Shown here: piece after piece, positions 1 to 8,085 of the stretch
Numbering within the stretch: the stretch's first letter is position 1
Layout: every line of letters starts with the position of its first letter
DNA from: Prevotellaceae bacterium UBA4332
GTDB taxonomy: Bacteria; Bacteroidota; Bacteroidia; Bacteroidales; Bacteroidaceae
Direction of reading: 5' to 3'
Assembly: GCA_002394365.1 (NCBI GenBank)
Contig: DGTQ01000026.1
Coordinates: 137,193-201,192, forward strand
DNA: 64,000 nucleotides
Notes under the pieces: generated by a model
Databases searched by the model: none
Seen by the model: the letters and a program-made list of their open reading frames with translations, nothing else
Told to the model about the DNA's origin: nothing
Position numbers and translations under genes: made by a program

Positions 1-469
1 TCTCTGGTGTGGTCTTTCCTCCTACAATGAACATTCTCGAAGCATCAGCATAGTAACCGTCCTTGATTGTGGTGAAGTCAACATTTATAATGTCTCCCAC
101 TTCCAATACGTCTTCCTCTTTGGGAATACCATGACAAACTACTTCGTTGATTGATGTGCATACACTTTTCGGAAAGCCTTCGTAGTTAAGGCAGGCAGGA
201 ATAGCATCATGCTCTTTGCAGTATGCCATACAGATATCGTCTATTTCCTGCGTGTTCATCCCTGGGTGTATAGCCTCAGCAACAGCATCAAGCACGCCAG
301 TGTTTATAACACCAGCGCGCCTTATGCCTTCAATCTGTTCAGGGGTTTTTATAAGGTCTCTTGTTGGAACAAGCTTGCCTTTGTTCTCCCAATACATGAT
401 GGTCCTATCCATCTCTGTGGGCTCTTGTCCAGGCAAGCAGTGCCAACGTCTTTTTCTCTTGCTTACCAT
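1..469 (-). CDS. map: Methionine aminopeptidase type I (partial, C-terminus outside window)
   Basis: This gene removes the initiator methionine from nascent proteins. The visible 156 residues start with a basic stretch (KRKRRWHCLPGQEP) and continue into the MetAP fold. NEVVCHGIP carries the conserved histidine, and NVDFTTIKDGYYADASR carries the two metal-binding aspartates. The ATG overlaps the end of glyA by 7 nt, so the two are almost certainly co-transcribed and translationally coupled. The last part of the protein, including the remaining metal ligands, lies before base 1. The identification is firm; only completeness cannot be judged. Confidence 0.93.
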   Translation of the reverse strand, partial: MVSKRKRRWHCLPGQEPTEMDRTIMYWENKGKLVPTRDLIKTPEQIEGIRRAGVINTGVLDAVAEAIHPGMNTQEIDDICMAYCKEHDAIPACLNYEGFPKSVCTSINEVVCHGIPKEEDVLEVGDIINVDFTTIKDGYYADASRMFIVGGKTTPE

Positions 470-1743
470 GCAAACAAAGGATAATTCTTCATTTCTGCAT
501 TTACCTCACCACGAACCTTAGCTATTACAGCTTCGTTCTCTGGGTCATTGAGCACTTCCTCAATCCATGCAGCAATCTTTATCATGAGGTCTTCCTTAGC
601 ACCACGGGTAGTGATAGCTGGAGTTCCGAGACGGAAACCTGAAGTCTGGAATGCAGAACGGGTATCAAATGGTACCATGTTCTTGTTGATGGTGATATCA
701 GCCGCTACGAGGGCATTCTCAGCTACCTTACCTGTAAGGTCTGGGTATTTAGAACGCAGGTCAACGAGCATAGAGTGGTTGTCTGTTCCACCTGAAACTA
801 TGCTGAAACCACGCTTTGTCAGTTCCTCCGCCAATACGGCTGCATTTTTCTTAACCTGCTTGGCATACTCCTTAAATTCAGGCTTGAGAGCCTCACCAAA
901 GGCAACAGCCTTAGCAGCAATAACATGCTCCAGAGGACCACCTTGCTGACCTGGGAATACAGCAGAGTTAAGCAACTGTGACATCTTCTTTACAACGCCC
1001 TTTGGAGTCTTGTATCCCCAAGGATTGTCGAAGTCCTTACCAAGAAGGATAAGACCACCGCGAGGACCGCGAAGAGTCTTGTGGGTTGTTGTAGTTACGA
1101 TGTGAGCATATTTAACAGGGTTTTCGAGCAAACCAGCAGCAATAAGTCCTGCTGGATGAGCCATATCAATCATAAGGAGGGCTCCAACCTCATCAGCGAT
1201 TTTGCGCATGCGAGCGTAATCCCACTCACGAGAGTATGCCGAGCCACCACCGATAATCAGTTTAGGCTTGTTCTCCTTTGCAAGGCGCTCCATATCATCA
1301 TAATCTACGCGACCTGTTTCCTTGTTGAGGTTGTAGCCGACAGGACGATACAGAATACCAGAAGTGTTAACGAGTGAACCATGAGAGAGGTGACCGCCGT
1401 GGTCAAGATTAAGACCCATGAAGCAATCGCCAGGCTTAAGTACGGCAAGAAGCACAGCAGCATTAGCCTGAGCACCAGAGTGTGGCTGTACATTAGCATA
1501 CTCGGCACCGAAGAGTTCGCAGGCACGGTCAATAGCGAGTTGCTCTATCTGGTCAACAACCTGACAACCACCATAGTATCGGTGGCCAGGATAACCCTCT
1601 GCGTATTTGTTTGTGCAATAAGAACCCATTGCTTCCATTACCTGGTCGCTAACGAAGTTCTCAGATGCGATGAGTTCGATACCCTTAAGCTGACGCTGGT
1701 GTTCAGCCTCGATGAGGTCAAAAATTTTCTGGTCTCTTTCCAT
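463..1743 (-). CDS. glyA: Serine hydroxymethyltransferase
   Basis: This PLP enzyme interconverts serine and glycine and supplies one-carbon units to tetrahydrofolate, which thyA and folA elsewhere in the window use. The 426-residue length is normal for the family. The PLP lysine motif is visible as TTTTHKTLRGPRGG near residue 230, and the N-terminal region carries SENFVSDQV and NKYAEGYPGHRYYGG. It is the first gene of a two-gene unit with map. The upstream side holds two hairpins that end the neighbouring transcript. Confidence 0.98.
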   Translation of the reverse strand: MERDQKIFDLIEAEHQRQLKGIELIASENFVSDQVMEAMGSYCTNKYAEGYPGHRYYGGCQVVDQIEQLAIDRACELFGAEYANVQPHSGAQANAAVLLAVLKPGDCFMGLNLDHGGHLSHGSLVNTSGILYRPVGYNLNKETGRVDYDDMERLAKENKPKLIIGGGSAYSREWDYARMRKIADEVGALLMIDMAHPAGLIAAGLLENPVKYAHIVTTTTHKTLRGPRGGLILLGKDFDNPWGYKTPKGVVKKMSQLLNSAVFPGQQGGPLEHVIAAKAVAFGEALKPEFKEYAKQVKKNAAVLAEELTKRGFSIVSGGTDNHSMLVDLRSKYPDLTGKVAENALVAADITINKNMVPFDTRSAFQTSGFRLGTPAITTRGAKEDLMIKIAAWIEEVLNDPENEAVIAKVRGEVNAEMKNYPLFAW

Positions 1744-1792
1744 TGTGTTTAAGTAAGTTATTTTGAAGTTTTTTGTTCTAAAAGTATTGAAT

Positions 1793-1852
1793 AAGCCTCC
1801 AGCGAAGTGTTGGAGGCTTACTTATTGTTTGTTCGCTTTCATATAAGCGAAC
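1793..1852 (-). terminator. Tandem hairpins between two minus-strand genes
   Basis: Two perfect stems lie back to back. AAGCCTCCA (1793-1801) pairs with TGGAGGCTT (1811-1819), and GTTCGCTT (1831-1838) pairs with AAGCGAAC (1845-1852). They lie just downstream of the small secreted protein gene at 1857-2174 and upstream of glyA, so they probably end that transcript. Neither has a strong U tract on the minus strand. Confidence 0.55.
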
Positions 1853-1856
1853 CAAA

Positions 1857-2174
1857 TCATAATTGAATCTTCTTTGTGAAATTGCCTATCTTGATAGGAT
1901 ATATACCCCTTGGCAATGAACTTAAATCTACTCGCTTCTCCTGTGAGTCAATGTGTATTGCTGCCAGTTGAACGCCTAACAGATTATACACATAAACAGT
2001 CTTGCCTACTGCACCATTGATGATAAGGGTGGAACCAGACTGCCTTATTGAAGGCTGCTGTATATCGAAGTCGGTAAGCTCTATGCGTGCGTTTGCCTCG
2101 TTCAGCAACACTGGCACAAAGTTCAATGCCATAGCAATTGTCAGCGCGAAAAGTATTTTCTTTGTCATAGGCAT
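1857..2174 (-). CDS. Small secreted protein made of little more than a type IX-like C-terminal domain
   Basis: The protein has 105 residues: a signal peptide (KKILFALTIAMALNFVPVLL..ANA), about 25 linker residues, and then VYVYNLLGVQLAAI...VDLSSLPRGIYPIKIGNFTKKIQL. That last part matches the pattern of type-A sorting domains of the type IX secretion system: two beta strands, a GVQ turn, L-P-x-G-x-Y, and a terminal K-x-x-L. There is no cargo domain. The start may be the ATG at 2174 or the second one at 2168; both follow a TAACTTTG box at 2203-2210 and an AAAGGAG. Whether such a free domain is exported, competes with cargo or is a relic is unknown. Confidence 0.75.
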   Translation of the reverse strand: MPMTKKILFALTIAMALNFVPVLLNEANARIELTDFDIQQPSIRQSGSTLIINGAVGKTVYVYNLLGVQLAAIHIDSQEKRVDLSSLPRGIYPIKIGNFTKKIQL

Positions 2175-2202
2175 TATTTGCTTTTGTTATATTTCTCCTT
2201 TG

Positions 2203-2210
2203 CAAAGTTA
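2203..2210 (-). promoter_or_regulatory. Bacteroidota -7 box for the small secreted protein gene
   Basis: TAACTTTG on the minus strand, 29 nt upstream of the start codon, fits the TAnnTTTG consensus. I could not find a convincing -33 box at the usual spacing. Confidence 0.5.
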
Positions 2211-2270
2211 CTTATAAAAGTTGAAAACAGAAAACTGTTTCGGAAAAGTTTGGCTGTTTTGTAGGCGGTG

Positions 2271-3044
2271 TTATAATAATTTAACATTTTGCCTGCGAAA
2301 TTCCGAGCATATAATGGCTGTTGCAATGGAAACATTCAAACTTTCCGCAGTAGTTGAGCTGATATGGTATGATGGTATGGTTATCTTGTGTGTAACAAGT
2401 TTTTCTACTTCTTCGGAGATACCATTGCCCTCGTTTCCCATTACTATTACGCCATTATTCTTGAGCTCTTGAGCGTAGATGTTGTCTCCCTCAAGGAATG
2501 TTCCGTATATCGGTGTGTCTTCGTTTAGCTCCTTCAAGATGGAAGTTATATCTCCGTAGTGAACTTGCACACGTGCTATGCTTCCCATCGTTGCCTGTAC
2601 TACTTTTGGAGCAAAGGCATCAGCTGTTTGTTGACTGCAAACGATGTGCCTTATTCCAAACCAGTCTGCTGTCCTGATGATGGTTCCCAGATTTCCTGGG
2701 TCTTGCACTCCGTCAAGGCAAAGTATGAGTTCCTTTTCAGTCGTTTCTTTTGCAGAAAAAAGTTTTTCTTCAGGCAAAATGAATACACCTATAACCTGTT
2801 GAGGGTGAGCAAGAAGACTTGCTTTTCTTAATTCTTCATCTGAAACAATGATTTCCTCAACATTATGGGGTAGGGGAACAGGCGTGTTCCACTCTTCTGT
2901 ATGTACGACGAAAAGTGGTTTGAACCCTTCAGAAAGAAGATCGCCAACAGTCTTGTGACCTTCTGCTACGAATGCACCTTCCTGTCGGCGATATTTCTTC
3001 TGCTCTAAAGAGCGAATAAACTTTATTTTGTTCTTGCTGAGCAA
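2271..3044 (-). CDS. TrmH/SpoU-family RNA 2'-O-methyltransferase
   Basis: This is an SPOUT-class methyltransferase that methylates a ribose in rRNA or tRNA using S-adenosylmethionine. The N-terminal part (KIKFIRSLEQKKYRRQEGAFVAEGHKTV) is the usual RNA-binding substrate domain. The catalytic half shows the three SpoU motifs: DGVQDPGNLGTIIRTADWFG, VIVMGNEGNGIS, and IPSYHISSTTAESLNVSIATAI. The length (257 aa) is typical of rlmB-like members. The substrate nucleotide cannot be read from the sequence. It lies 91 bp downstream of the serine palmitoyltransferase gene on the same strand. Confidence 0.93.
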   Translation of the reverse strand: MLSKNKIKFIRSLEQKKYRRQEGAFVAEGHKTVGDLLSEGFKPLFVVHTEEWNTPVPLPHNVEEIIVSDEELRKASLLAHPQQVIGVFILPEEKLFSAKETTEKELILCLDGVQDPGNLGTIIRTADWFGIRHIVCSQQTADAFAPKVVQATMGSIARVQVHYGDITSILKELNEDTPIYGTFLEGDNIYAQELKNNGVIVMGNEGNGISEEVEKLVTHKITIPSYHISSTTAESLNVSIATAIICSEFRRQNVKLL

Positions 3045-3135
3045 TTCCTTATTATTAACGTTGAAACGCCTTAGTTCAACTGTGAATTATGTTTCGAGCT
3101 TGTCAGCAGTCGCAAGTTCAGGCGTAATCAAAGAA

Positions 3136-4323
3136 CTACTTAATCACTCCCTGCTCCTTGAAGATTCCCTTGAGTATCTCAACCGAACGGTCAACCTGTT
3201 CCTTTGTATGGGTTGCCATCAGGGCATAACGCACGAGAGTATCTGTTGGTGCACATGCTGGTGGCACTACAGGGTTGATGAACACACCACGCTCAAAAGC
3301 GAGAGCAGTGATGAGGAATGTCTTGTCAACATCGCGCACATAGAGAGGAATGATAGGAGACTCTGTGTCGCCAATCTCAAAACCTTCGTCCTTGAAACGC
3401 TTCAGAGCATAGTTCGTAACATCCCAGAGCTTCTCAATAATTTCAGGCTCTTCCTTCAGTATGTCGAGCGCCTTCTGTGCGGCAGCTGTTGCAGCTGGAG
3501 TGTTAGAGGCAGAGAAGATGTAAGTGCGAGCATTGTGGCGCAGGAAGTTTATTGTGTCCCAATCACCAGCAATGAAACCTCCGATAGAGGCAAGAGACTT
3601 AGAGAATGTACCCATGATAAGGTCAACCTCGTCAGTAAGCCCGAAGTGGTCGCAAACACCACGTCCGTTTCTGCCGAATACGCCGATGCCGTGTGCTTCG
3701 TCAACCATGATAGAGCAGTTGTACTTATGCTTCAACTCTACTATCTTTGGAAGGTTTGCAAGGTCACCCTCCATAGAGAATACGCCATCAACCACAATCA
3801 GTTTTATAGCCTCCTTAGGAAGCTTGCTGAGGAGGTTCTCGAGGTCCTCCATGTCATTGTGTTTATACTTCAGCTGCTTTGCAAAGCTGAGTCTGCGACC
3901 GTCCACGATACTTGCGTGGTCACGATCGTCGCATATAATGTAGTCCTCGCGTCCGCATACTATAGCAACTACGCCTGCGTTTACAGAGAAGCCCGTAGAG
4001 AAGCAGAGAGCTTCGTCCTTGCCTACGAACTCAGCGAGGTCTTTCTCCAATTTAACGTGTATGTCAAGTGTGCCATTAAGGAAACGGCTGCCTGCGCAAC
4101 CTGTGCCATACTGGTCTATTGCAGCCTTTGCAGCTTCGCATATACGGTTGTCGCCAACCAATCCTGTGTATGCGTTAGAACCGAACATGAGCACCTTGTG
4201 GCCACCCATTTCTACTTCTGTACCTTGTTTACTTGTGATTTCGCGGAAATAAGGATAAACGCCAGCCTCCATGAATTTTTGAGGCAGACGATAACTTTTA
4301 AACTTTTCAGCTAACTGTCCCAT
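3136..4323 (-). CDS. spt: Serine palmitoyltransferase (alpha-oxoamine synthase family)
   Basis: This PLP enzyme condenses serine with a long-chain acyl-CoA to give 3-ketosphinganine, the first step of the sphingolipid synthesis characteristic of Bacteroidales. The 395 residues cover the whole family fold. GTFSKSLASIGGFIAG carries the PLP lysine, VDEAHGIGVFG is the cofactor-binding aspartate/histidine motif, and NAYTGL and GSRFLNG lie in the substrate region. The related enzyme 2-amino-3-ketobutyrate CoA ligase (kbl) is the main alternative. I prefer SPT because of the N-terminus (MGQLAEKFKSYRLPQKFMEAGVYPYFR) and the divergent lipid kinase gene next door. A minus-strand TAATTTTG box lies at 4376-4383. 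Confidence 0.82.
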   Translation of the reverse strand: MGQLAEKFKSYRLPQKFMEAGVYPYFREITSKQGTEVEMGGHKVLMFGSNAYTGLVGDNRICEAAKAAIDQYGTGCAGSRFLNGTLDIHVKLEKDLAEFVGKDEALCFSTGFSVNAGVVAIVCGREDYIICDDRDHASIVDGRRLSFAKQLKYKHNDMEDLENLLSKLPKEAIKLIVVDGVFSMEGDLANLPKIVELKHKYNCSIMVDEAHGIGVFGRNGRGVCDHFGLTDEVDLIMGTFSKSLASIGGFIAGDWDTINFLRHNARTYIFSASNTPAATAAAQKALDILKEEPEIIEKLWDVTNYALKRFKDEGFEIGDTESPIIPLYVRDVDKTFLITALAFERGVFINPVVPPACAPTDTLVRYALMATHTKEQVDRSVEILKGIFKEQGVIK

Positions 4324-4375
4324 TAGTTATTTGATGTTGTGATAATTCTATTGCGAATATGAAATAATTTAGGTG

Positions 4376-4383
4376 CAAAATTA
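4376..4383 (-). promoter_or_regulatory. -7 box for the serine palmitoyltransferase gene
   Basis: TAATTTTG on the minus strand, 52 nt before the ATG, in the AT-rich 206-bp divergent intergenic region. No good -33 box is seen. Confidence 0.45.
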
Positions 4384-4478
4384 CACAAAATATTTCAAAT
4401 TGAGCGTTTTTTAATAAACAAATTGCCTTTTTCTGTGAAAATATATTAAGGAAAATGCTCAATTTGTAGAAAAAATAG

Positions 4479-4486
4479 TAACTTTG
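4479..4486 (+). promoter_or_regulatory. -7 box for the diacylglycerol-kinase-like gene
   Basis: TAACTTTG, 43 nt before the ATG at 4530. It shares the divergent intergenic region with the serine palmitoyltransferase promoter, so the two genes could be co-regulated. Confidence 0.5.
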
Positions 4487-4529
4487 TGCTAAGTTTGTTA
4501 TATTACATAATGTGTAGTTAACACAAATC

Positions 4530-5564
4530 ATGACAAAAAAAAGAGTTGCCTTTATAATCAACCCAATTTCAGGCACGGGAAGTAAAGAGATTATTCCCTC
4601 GCTGATAGATCGTCATATTGACAAGGAAAAATATGATATAGAATTGAAGTTCACGGAGTATGCAGGTCATGCCTTCGAGATAGCTTCGCAATGCAAGGAC
4701 GAAAACGTGGATATTGTTGTCGCTGTTGGAGGAGACGGTACAGTGAACGAGGTTGCGAGAGGCGTAATAGATAGTAATACTGCACTCGGCATTATACCAT
4801 GTGGTTCTGGTAATGGCTTGGCCCGTCATCTTATGCTGCCCATGAATGTCAAGGGGGCGGTAGAGATTATAAACGATGGCCTCATTCATCAGCTCGACTA
4901 TGGCACAATCAACGAGCATCCCTTCTTCTGCACCTGCGGAATGGGTTTTGATGCTTTCATATCAAAGAAGTTTGCCGATGCAGGCAAGCGAGGCTTGATG
5001 ACCTACATCGAAAATGTACTGCTTGAAGGGTTGAAGTATGAGCCAGAGACCTACGAACTGACTATAGATGGTAATGACACAGAGCCATATAAGGCATTCC
5101 TCCTTAGTGTGGCTAATGCGTCTCAGTATGGCAATGATGCATACATAGCTCCACAGGCAAGTATGTCAGACGGTTTCCTTGATGTCGTTATCATGGAGCC
5201 TTTCGACATGTTTGAGGCGCCACAGGTGGTAATAGAACTGATGAACAAGACTGTTGACAAGAACTCGAAGATAAAGAGCTTCAAGGCAAGAGACATCAAG
5301 ATACACAGGGCTCGCCCAGGTATGATACACTATGACGGAGACCCTGCAGAAGCAGGCACCGACCTGCATATCCAGCTTCACCATAAAGGCATAAACGTTG
5401 TGGTCAATCCTATGGCTGACAAGAAACGCAGAAAGCCTAACATGGTGCAGACAGCGTTCAGCGAACTCTTTCGCGATTTTAATGTCATGAGGGAAGAAGT
5501 AGTAACAAACCCCGTCAAGAGGGTAATGTCTATAAATAACTACATACAGAGCAAACTGTCGTAA
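4530..5564 (+). CDS. Diacylglycerol/sphingosine kinase-family lipid kinase
   Basis: This is a cytoplasmic lipid kinase with the DAGK catalytic domain. INPISGTGSK binds phosphate, VAVGGDGTVNEVARGV is the GGDGT nucleotide loop, and IIPCGSGNGLARHL follows. The C-terminal half shows a conserved HYDGDPAE. The length (344 aa) is slightly above the 290-330 usual for YegS/BmrU proteins because of a basic C-terminal tail. The family phosphorylates diacylglycerol or sphingoid bases; the divergent serine palmitoyltransferase gene makes a sphingoid substrate plausible, but this is inference. Its TAA overlaps the next ATG by one base (TAATG). Confidence 0.9.
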   Translation: MTKKRVAFIINPISGTGSKEIIPSLIDRHIDKEKYDIELKFTEYAGHAFEIASQCKDENVDIVVAVGGDGTVNEVARGVIDSNTALGIIPCGSGNGLARHLMLPMNVKGAVEIINDGLIHQLDYGTINEHPFFCTCGMGFDAFISKKFADAGKRGLMTYIENVLLEGLKYEPETYELTIDGNDTEPYKAFLLSVANASQYGNDAYIAPQASMSDGFLDVVIMEPFDMFEAPQVVIELMNKTVDKNSKIKSFKARDIKIHRARPGMIHYDGDPAEAGTDLHIQLHHKGINVVVNPMADKKRRKPNMVQTAFSELFRDFNVMREEVVTNPVKRVMSINNYIQSKLS

Positions 5565-6163
5565 TGCGAGATACGTACCTTACAGTAACCAACGACGTAG
5601 CTGAAGGCTATTACACAGAGAAGCGCAGTAAGTTTTATGCCTTCTTGCATCATGTGGACTCAGCCGATGAGGTACGCACCTTGCAGCAACAGTATAAAAA
5701 GAAGTATTACGACGCTCGCCATGTATGCTATGCTTACAGGATAGGACCTAAAGGTGAGGAATACAGAGCCAATGATGACGGAGAACCAAGTAGCACAGCA
5801 GGAAAACCTATTTTGGGTGCCATGTTGAGTGCTGATATCACAAATGTGGTAATCTTTGTCATAAGATATTACGGGGGTGTAAACCTCGGCACAGGAGGCT
5901 TGATAGTAGCCTATCGTGAGGCTTCGCAGGGAGCAATAGAGAATGCCCGCCAGAGTAACATCATAATAGAGCGTCAGGTAGAGGAACAAATAACCTACAA
6001 CTTTACCTATCCGCAGATGAATGCGGTAATGAAAGTGGTTAAGGACATGGAGGCACGAATTGTTTCGCAAGACTTCCAAACAGCCTGCTCCATCACTCTG
6101 TCGATAAGAAAATCACTTATGCCCCAACTAAAAGCACGCCTCGAGGCACTGGCTTTCATGTAG
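5564..6163 (+). CDS. YigZ/IMPACT-family protein
   Basis: This 199-aa protein has the UPF0029 N-terminal domain. The signature motifs are visible: KRSKFYAFLHHV, YYDARHVCYAYRIG, ANDDGEPSSTAGKPIL and VIRYYGGVNLGTGGL. The C-terminal domain of about 70 residues is the usual DUF1949-like ferredoxin fold. Family members bind nucleic acids or ribosomes and are linked to translation control; the exact role in bacteria is unsettled. It is translationally coupled to the upstream lipid kinase. Confidence 0.92.
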   Translation: MRDTYLTVTNDVAEGYYTEKRSKFYAFLHHVDSADEVRTLQQQYKKKYYDARHVCYAYRIGPKGEEYRANDDGEPSSTAGKPILGAMLSADITNVVIFVIRYYGGVNLGTGGLIVAYREASQGAIENARQSNIIIERQVEEQITYNFTYPQMNAVMKVVKDMEARIVSQDFQTACSITLSIRKSLMPQLKARLEALAFM

Positions 6164-6222
6164 GGGCAGGGAAAACGAAGAAAGAATACAACTAACTACT
6201 AATAAATATTACTTAAACAACA

Positions 6223-7032
6223 TTGAAAAAAGCATTTTTCATATTCGCCTTGACTTTACTTCTTGGTGCTATTGTCTGCGCATGCGGTAATGGAAGGGCA
6301 GATGTGCCAGACGGTTCAAAGGAGATAACCGTTGGCGAAAACGATATCATGATGGTCAGGATAGAGCCTGGCAAGTTTATTATGGGTGGTACTCAGGAGC
6401 AGGTGGATTGTGATTTCTATTCTGAGAAGCCAGAACATTCCGTAGTCATTACTAAACCTTACTACATTTCTCAAACAGAGGTGACACAGGAGTTGTGGGA
6501 GCACGTTATGGGTGATAATCCCTCCATGTATAAAGCTCATGACGATACAGAGCGTGGATTGCCTGTTGTGAATGTTTCATGGTACGATTGTAAGAAGTTT
6601 ATCGAAAAGCTCAACAGCATGACAGGCAAGAAATTCCGTCTTCCTACTGAGGCTGAATGGGAGTATGTGGCACGTGGAGCAGGCAAGGGCTTCTCTCTGC
6701 CTTATGCTGGTTCAAAGTATGTTGACCGTGTGGCTTGTATGGCTACAAACAGTGACGGGCGTCCTCATCCCGTTGCCCAGTATGGTCCTAACGAGATAGG
6801 TGTCTATGACATGAGTGGAAACGTTTGGGAGTGGGTAGAAGACAATTTCCAACAGTATAAGCCTGGTGAGGTAAAAGACCCAGTCGTTATCCTTAATGAC
6901 ACTCTTACCCACAGTGTGCGTGGTGGTTCCTTTACCGATAGACAGAGCAAGTGTCGCACGTCTTCTCGCGATGGCAACTGGCCTGACTACAAACAGACCA
7001 ACCTCGGCTTCCGTCTCGCTATGGATGATTAA
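6223..7032 (+). CDS. SUMF1/FGE-domain lipoprotein
   Basis: The protein opens with a lipoprotein signal (KKAFFIFALTLLLGAIVCAC) and then a formylglycine-generating-enzyme fold: VRIEPGKFIMGG, ISQTEVTQELWE, PVVNVSWYDCKKF, RLPTEAEWEYVARGA, GVYDMSGNVWEW, SVRGGSF and NLGFRLAMDD. Human FGE uses two active-site cysteines in this last region. Here the first is aspartate (RGGSFTD) and only the second is kept (SKC). It is therefore unlikely to be a working sulfatase activator; it may have a structural or binding role, as in the GldJ/GldK lipoproteins. The start is a TTG, and no better start precedes the signal peptide. It lies 59 nt after the YigZ gene. Confidence 0.88.
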   Translation: MKKAFFIFALTLLLGAIVCACGNGRADVPDGSKEITVGENDIMMVRIEPGKFIMGGTQEQVDCDFYSEKPEHSVVITKPYYISQTEVTQELWEHVMGDNPSMYKAHDDTERGLPVVNVSWYDCKKFIEKLNSMTGKKFRLPTEAEWEYVARGAGKGFSLPYAGSKYVDRVACMATNSDGRPHPVAQYGPNEIGVYDMSGNVWEWVEDNFQQYKPGEVKDPVVILNDTLTHSVRGGSFTDRQSKCRTSSRDGNWPDYKQTNLGFRLAMDD

Positions 7033-7137
7033 TTCCTTCGTTTATTCTTTGATTATTTTTTTTAGTGACTCCGATTATTTAGATTACTCAGATTATTCTG
7101 AATACTCTGAATACTCCGACTATTTCCGAACAAGAGC

Positions 7138-7176
7138 AAAAAAAACGAACGCCTGCATCTCACGATGACGGCGTTC
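7138..7176 (-). terminator. Intrinsic terminator
   Basis: Minus strand: GAACGCC pairs with GGCGTTC (7170-7176 with 7147-7153). An inner CATC/GATG stem closes a GTGA loop, and a G and eight U follow (7145-7138). It would end the dedA transcript and the candidate small RNA, and faces the convergent SUMF1 gene. Confidence 0.75.
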
Positions 7177-7229
7177 CAATCTCAATAGGTATTAGCTTCT
7201 TTAAGGTAAAAAGATTGTATTCAGGATAA
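7138..7229 (-). ncRNA. Candidate small RNA in the dedA 3' region
   Basis: On the minus strand CTTG (7264-7267), a 20-nt spacer and TAACTTTG (7236-7243) make a good Bacteroidota promoter. About 90 nt later there is a strong intrinsic terminator. No ORF fits between them. The predicted transcript runs from about 7229 to 7138. It could be an independent small RNA or the processed 3' end of the dedA mRNA. The rest of the 314-bp gap holds short near-repeats (GATTACTCAGATTATT and similar, 7068-7130) and the inverted repeat at 7200-7322. Confidence 0.4.
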
Positions 7230-7322
7230 CAGGCACAAAGTTAAGGTATTTTTTTATTACTTGCAAGTTTTTTCTTGATTTTTTTCAAGAAATTCGCCTT
7301 GATTGTCAAGTTTTACCTTAAA
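7200..7322. repeat. 12-bp perfect inverted repeat spanning 123 bp
   Basis: TTTAAGGTAAAA at 7200-7211 is the exact reverse complement of TTTTACCTTAAA at 7311-7322. A second perfect stem, TTTCTTGA/TCAAGAAA, lies inside at about 7271-7292. The arms lie just beyond the 3' end of dedA. Confidence 0.6.
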
Positions 7323-7346
7323 CATTGTACTGTTTTTCCGTTATTT

Positions 7347-7985
7347 TCATTTCGAATCCTTGCTTTTTCTGTAAGCACCTCTCGCAAGGAAGAAGAGTGC
7401 TACTAAAACAATGATGAGAATGATAGCGTACTTGATGTACTCGCTGTATTCCTCAATCTTTACGCCCAACTCGTCCCTCGTTACAAAAGTATGCAACCAG
7501 AGACCCAGTCCTGCGAGGATTACGTTCCATGCGCCAGCACCTAATGTGGTGTAGAGCAGGAAGCGCCAGAAATTCATCTTCGCCAGTCCTGCTGGTATGG
7601 ATATAAGGTGTCTTATGCCAGGAATAAGTCTTCCCGTAATGGTTGCTATGGCACCGTGGTCGTCAAAATACTTCTCTGCCTGCTCTACCTTCTTTTGGTT
7701 TAGCAAGCACATCTTTCCCCATTTGCTGTTGGCAAAACTATATATCAGCGGTCTGCCGAGGTAGTAGCCTGCTAAATAGTTTATCGTAGCACCACAATCA
7801 GCACCTATGGTGGCAAAGAGTATTATGAGGCAAACATTCATCTCACCCTCTGCAGCATTAAAGGCTGCTGGAGTGACCACCAGCTCCGATGGCACAGGTA
7901 TCACTGTGCTCTCGAGCAGCATGAGGAAATATACTGTTCCGTAATTCAGGTTGTCCAGAAATGTCTGAAGCAAAGATGCGAACAT
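7347..7985 (-). CDS. DedA-family membrane protein
   Basis: This inner-membrane protein of 212 residues has the DedA/SNARE-associated domain. Hydrophobic segments lie near residues 15-45, 50-75, 130-160 and 185-208. The E-x-x-x-P-x-P-x-E motif (ESTVIPVPSELVV) and the G-R-x-x-P-G-x-R motif (GRLIPGIRHLISIPAG) are both present. Family members act in lipid carrier translocation (undecaprenyl phosphate or phospholipid scrambling) and membrane homeostasis. It lies downstream of glnS on the same strand, separated by a microrepeat. Confidence 0.93.
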   Translation of the reverse strand: MFASLLQTFLDNLNYGTVYFLMLLESTVIPVPSELVVTPAAFNAAEGEMNVCLIILFATIGADCGATINYLAGYYLGRPLIYSFANSKWGKMCLLNQKKVEQAEKYFDDHGAIATITGRLIPGIRHLISIPAGLAKMNFWRFLLYTTLGAGAWNVILAGLGLWLHTFVTRDELGVKIEEYSEYIKYAIILIIVLVALFFLARGAYRKSKDSK

Positions 7986-7994
7986 ATTCTTTTA

Positions 7995-8085
7995 TTTATT
8001 CTATTTTCAACTTATAACTGGTAACTTATAACTTATAACTAGTAACTTATAACTGGTAACTAGTAACTGGTTAACTAGTTACTGG
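7995..8085. repeat. TAACTGGTAAC/TAACTTATAAC microrepeat
   Basis: About eight degenerate tandem copies of an 11-nt word (TAACTTATAAC, TAACTGGTAAC, TAACTAGTAAC) fill the gap between dedA and glnS and reach into the last codons of glnS. This is one of several word families of this kind in the window. Confidence 0.85.

Noticed and set aside
3066..3125. Hairpin between serine palmitoyltransferase and the RNA methyltransferase (ACGCCT/AGGCGT)
   Set aside because: The stem is short and has no U tract; too weak to call a terminator.
3028..4314. 428-codon plus-strand frame opposite serine palmitoyltransferase
   Set aside because: It is a shadow of the real gene: cysteine- and leucine-rich low-quality protein, no promoter, and full overlap with a well-supported enzyme.
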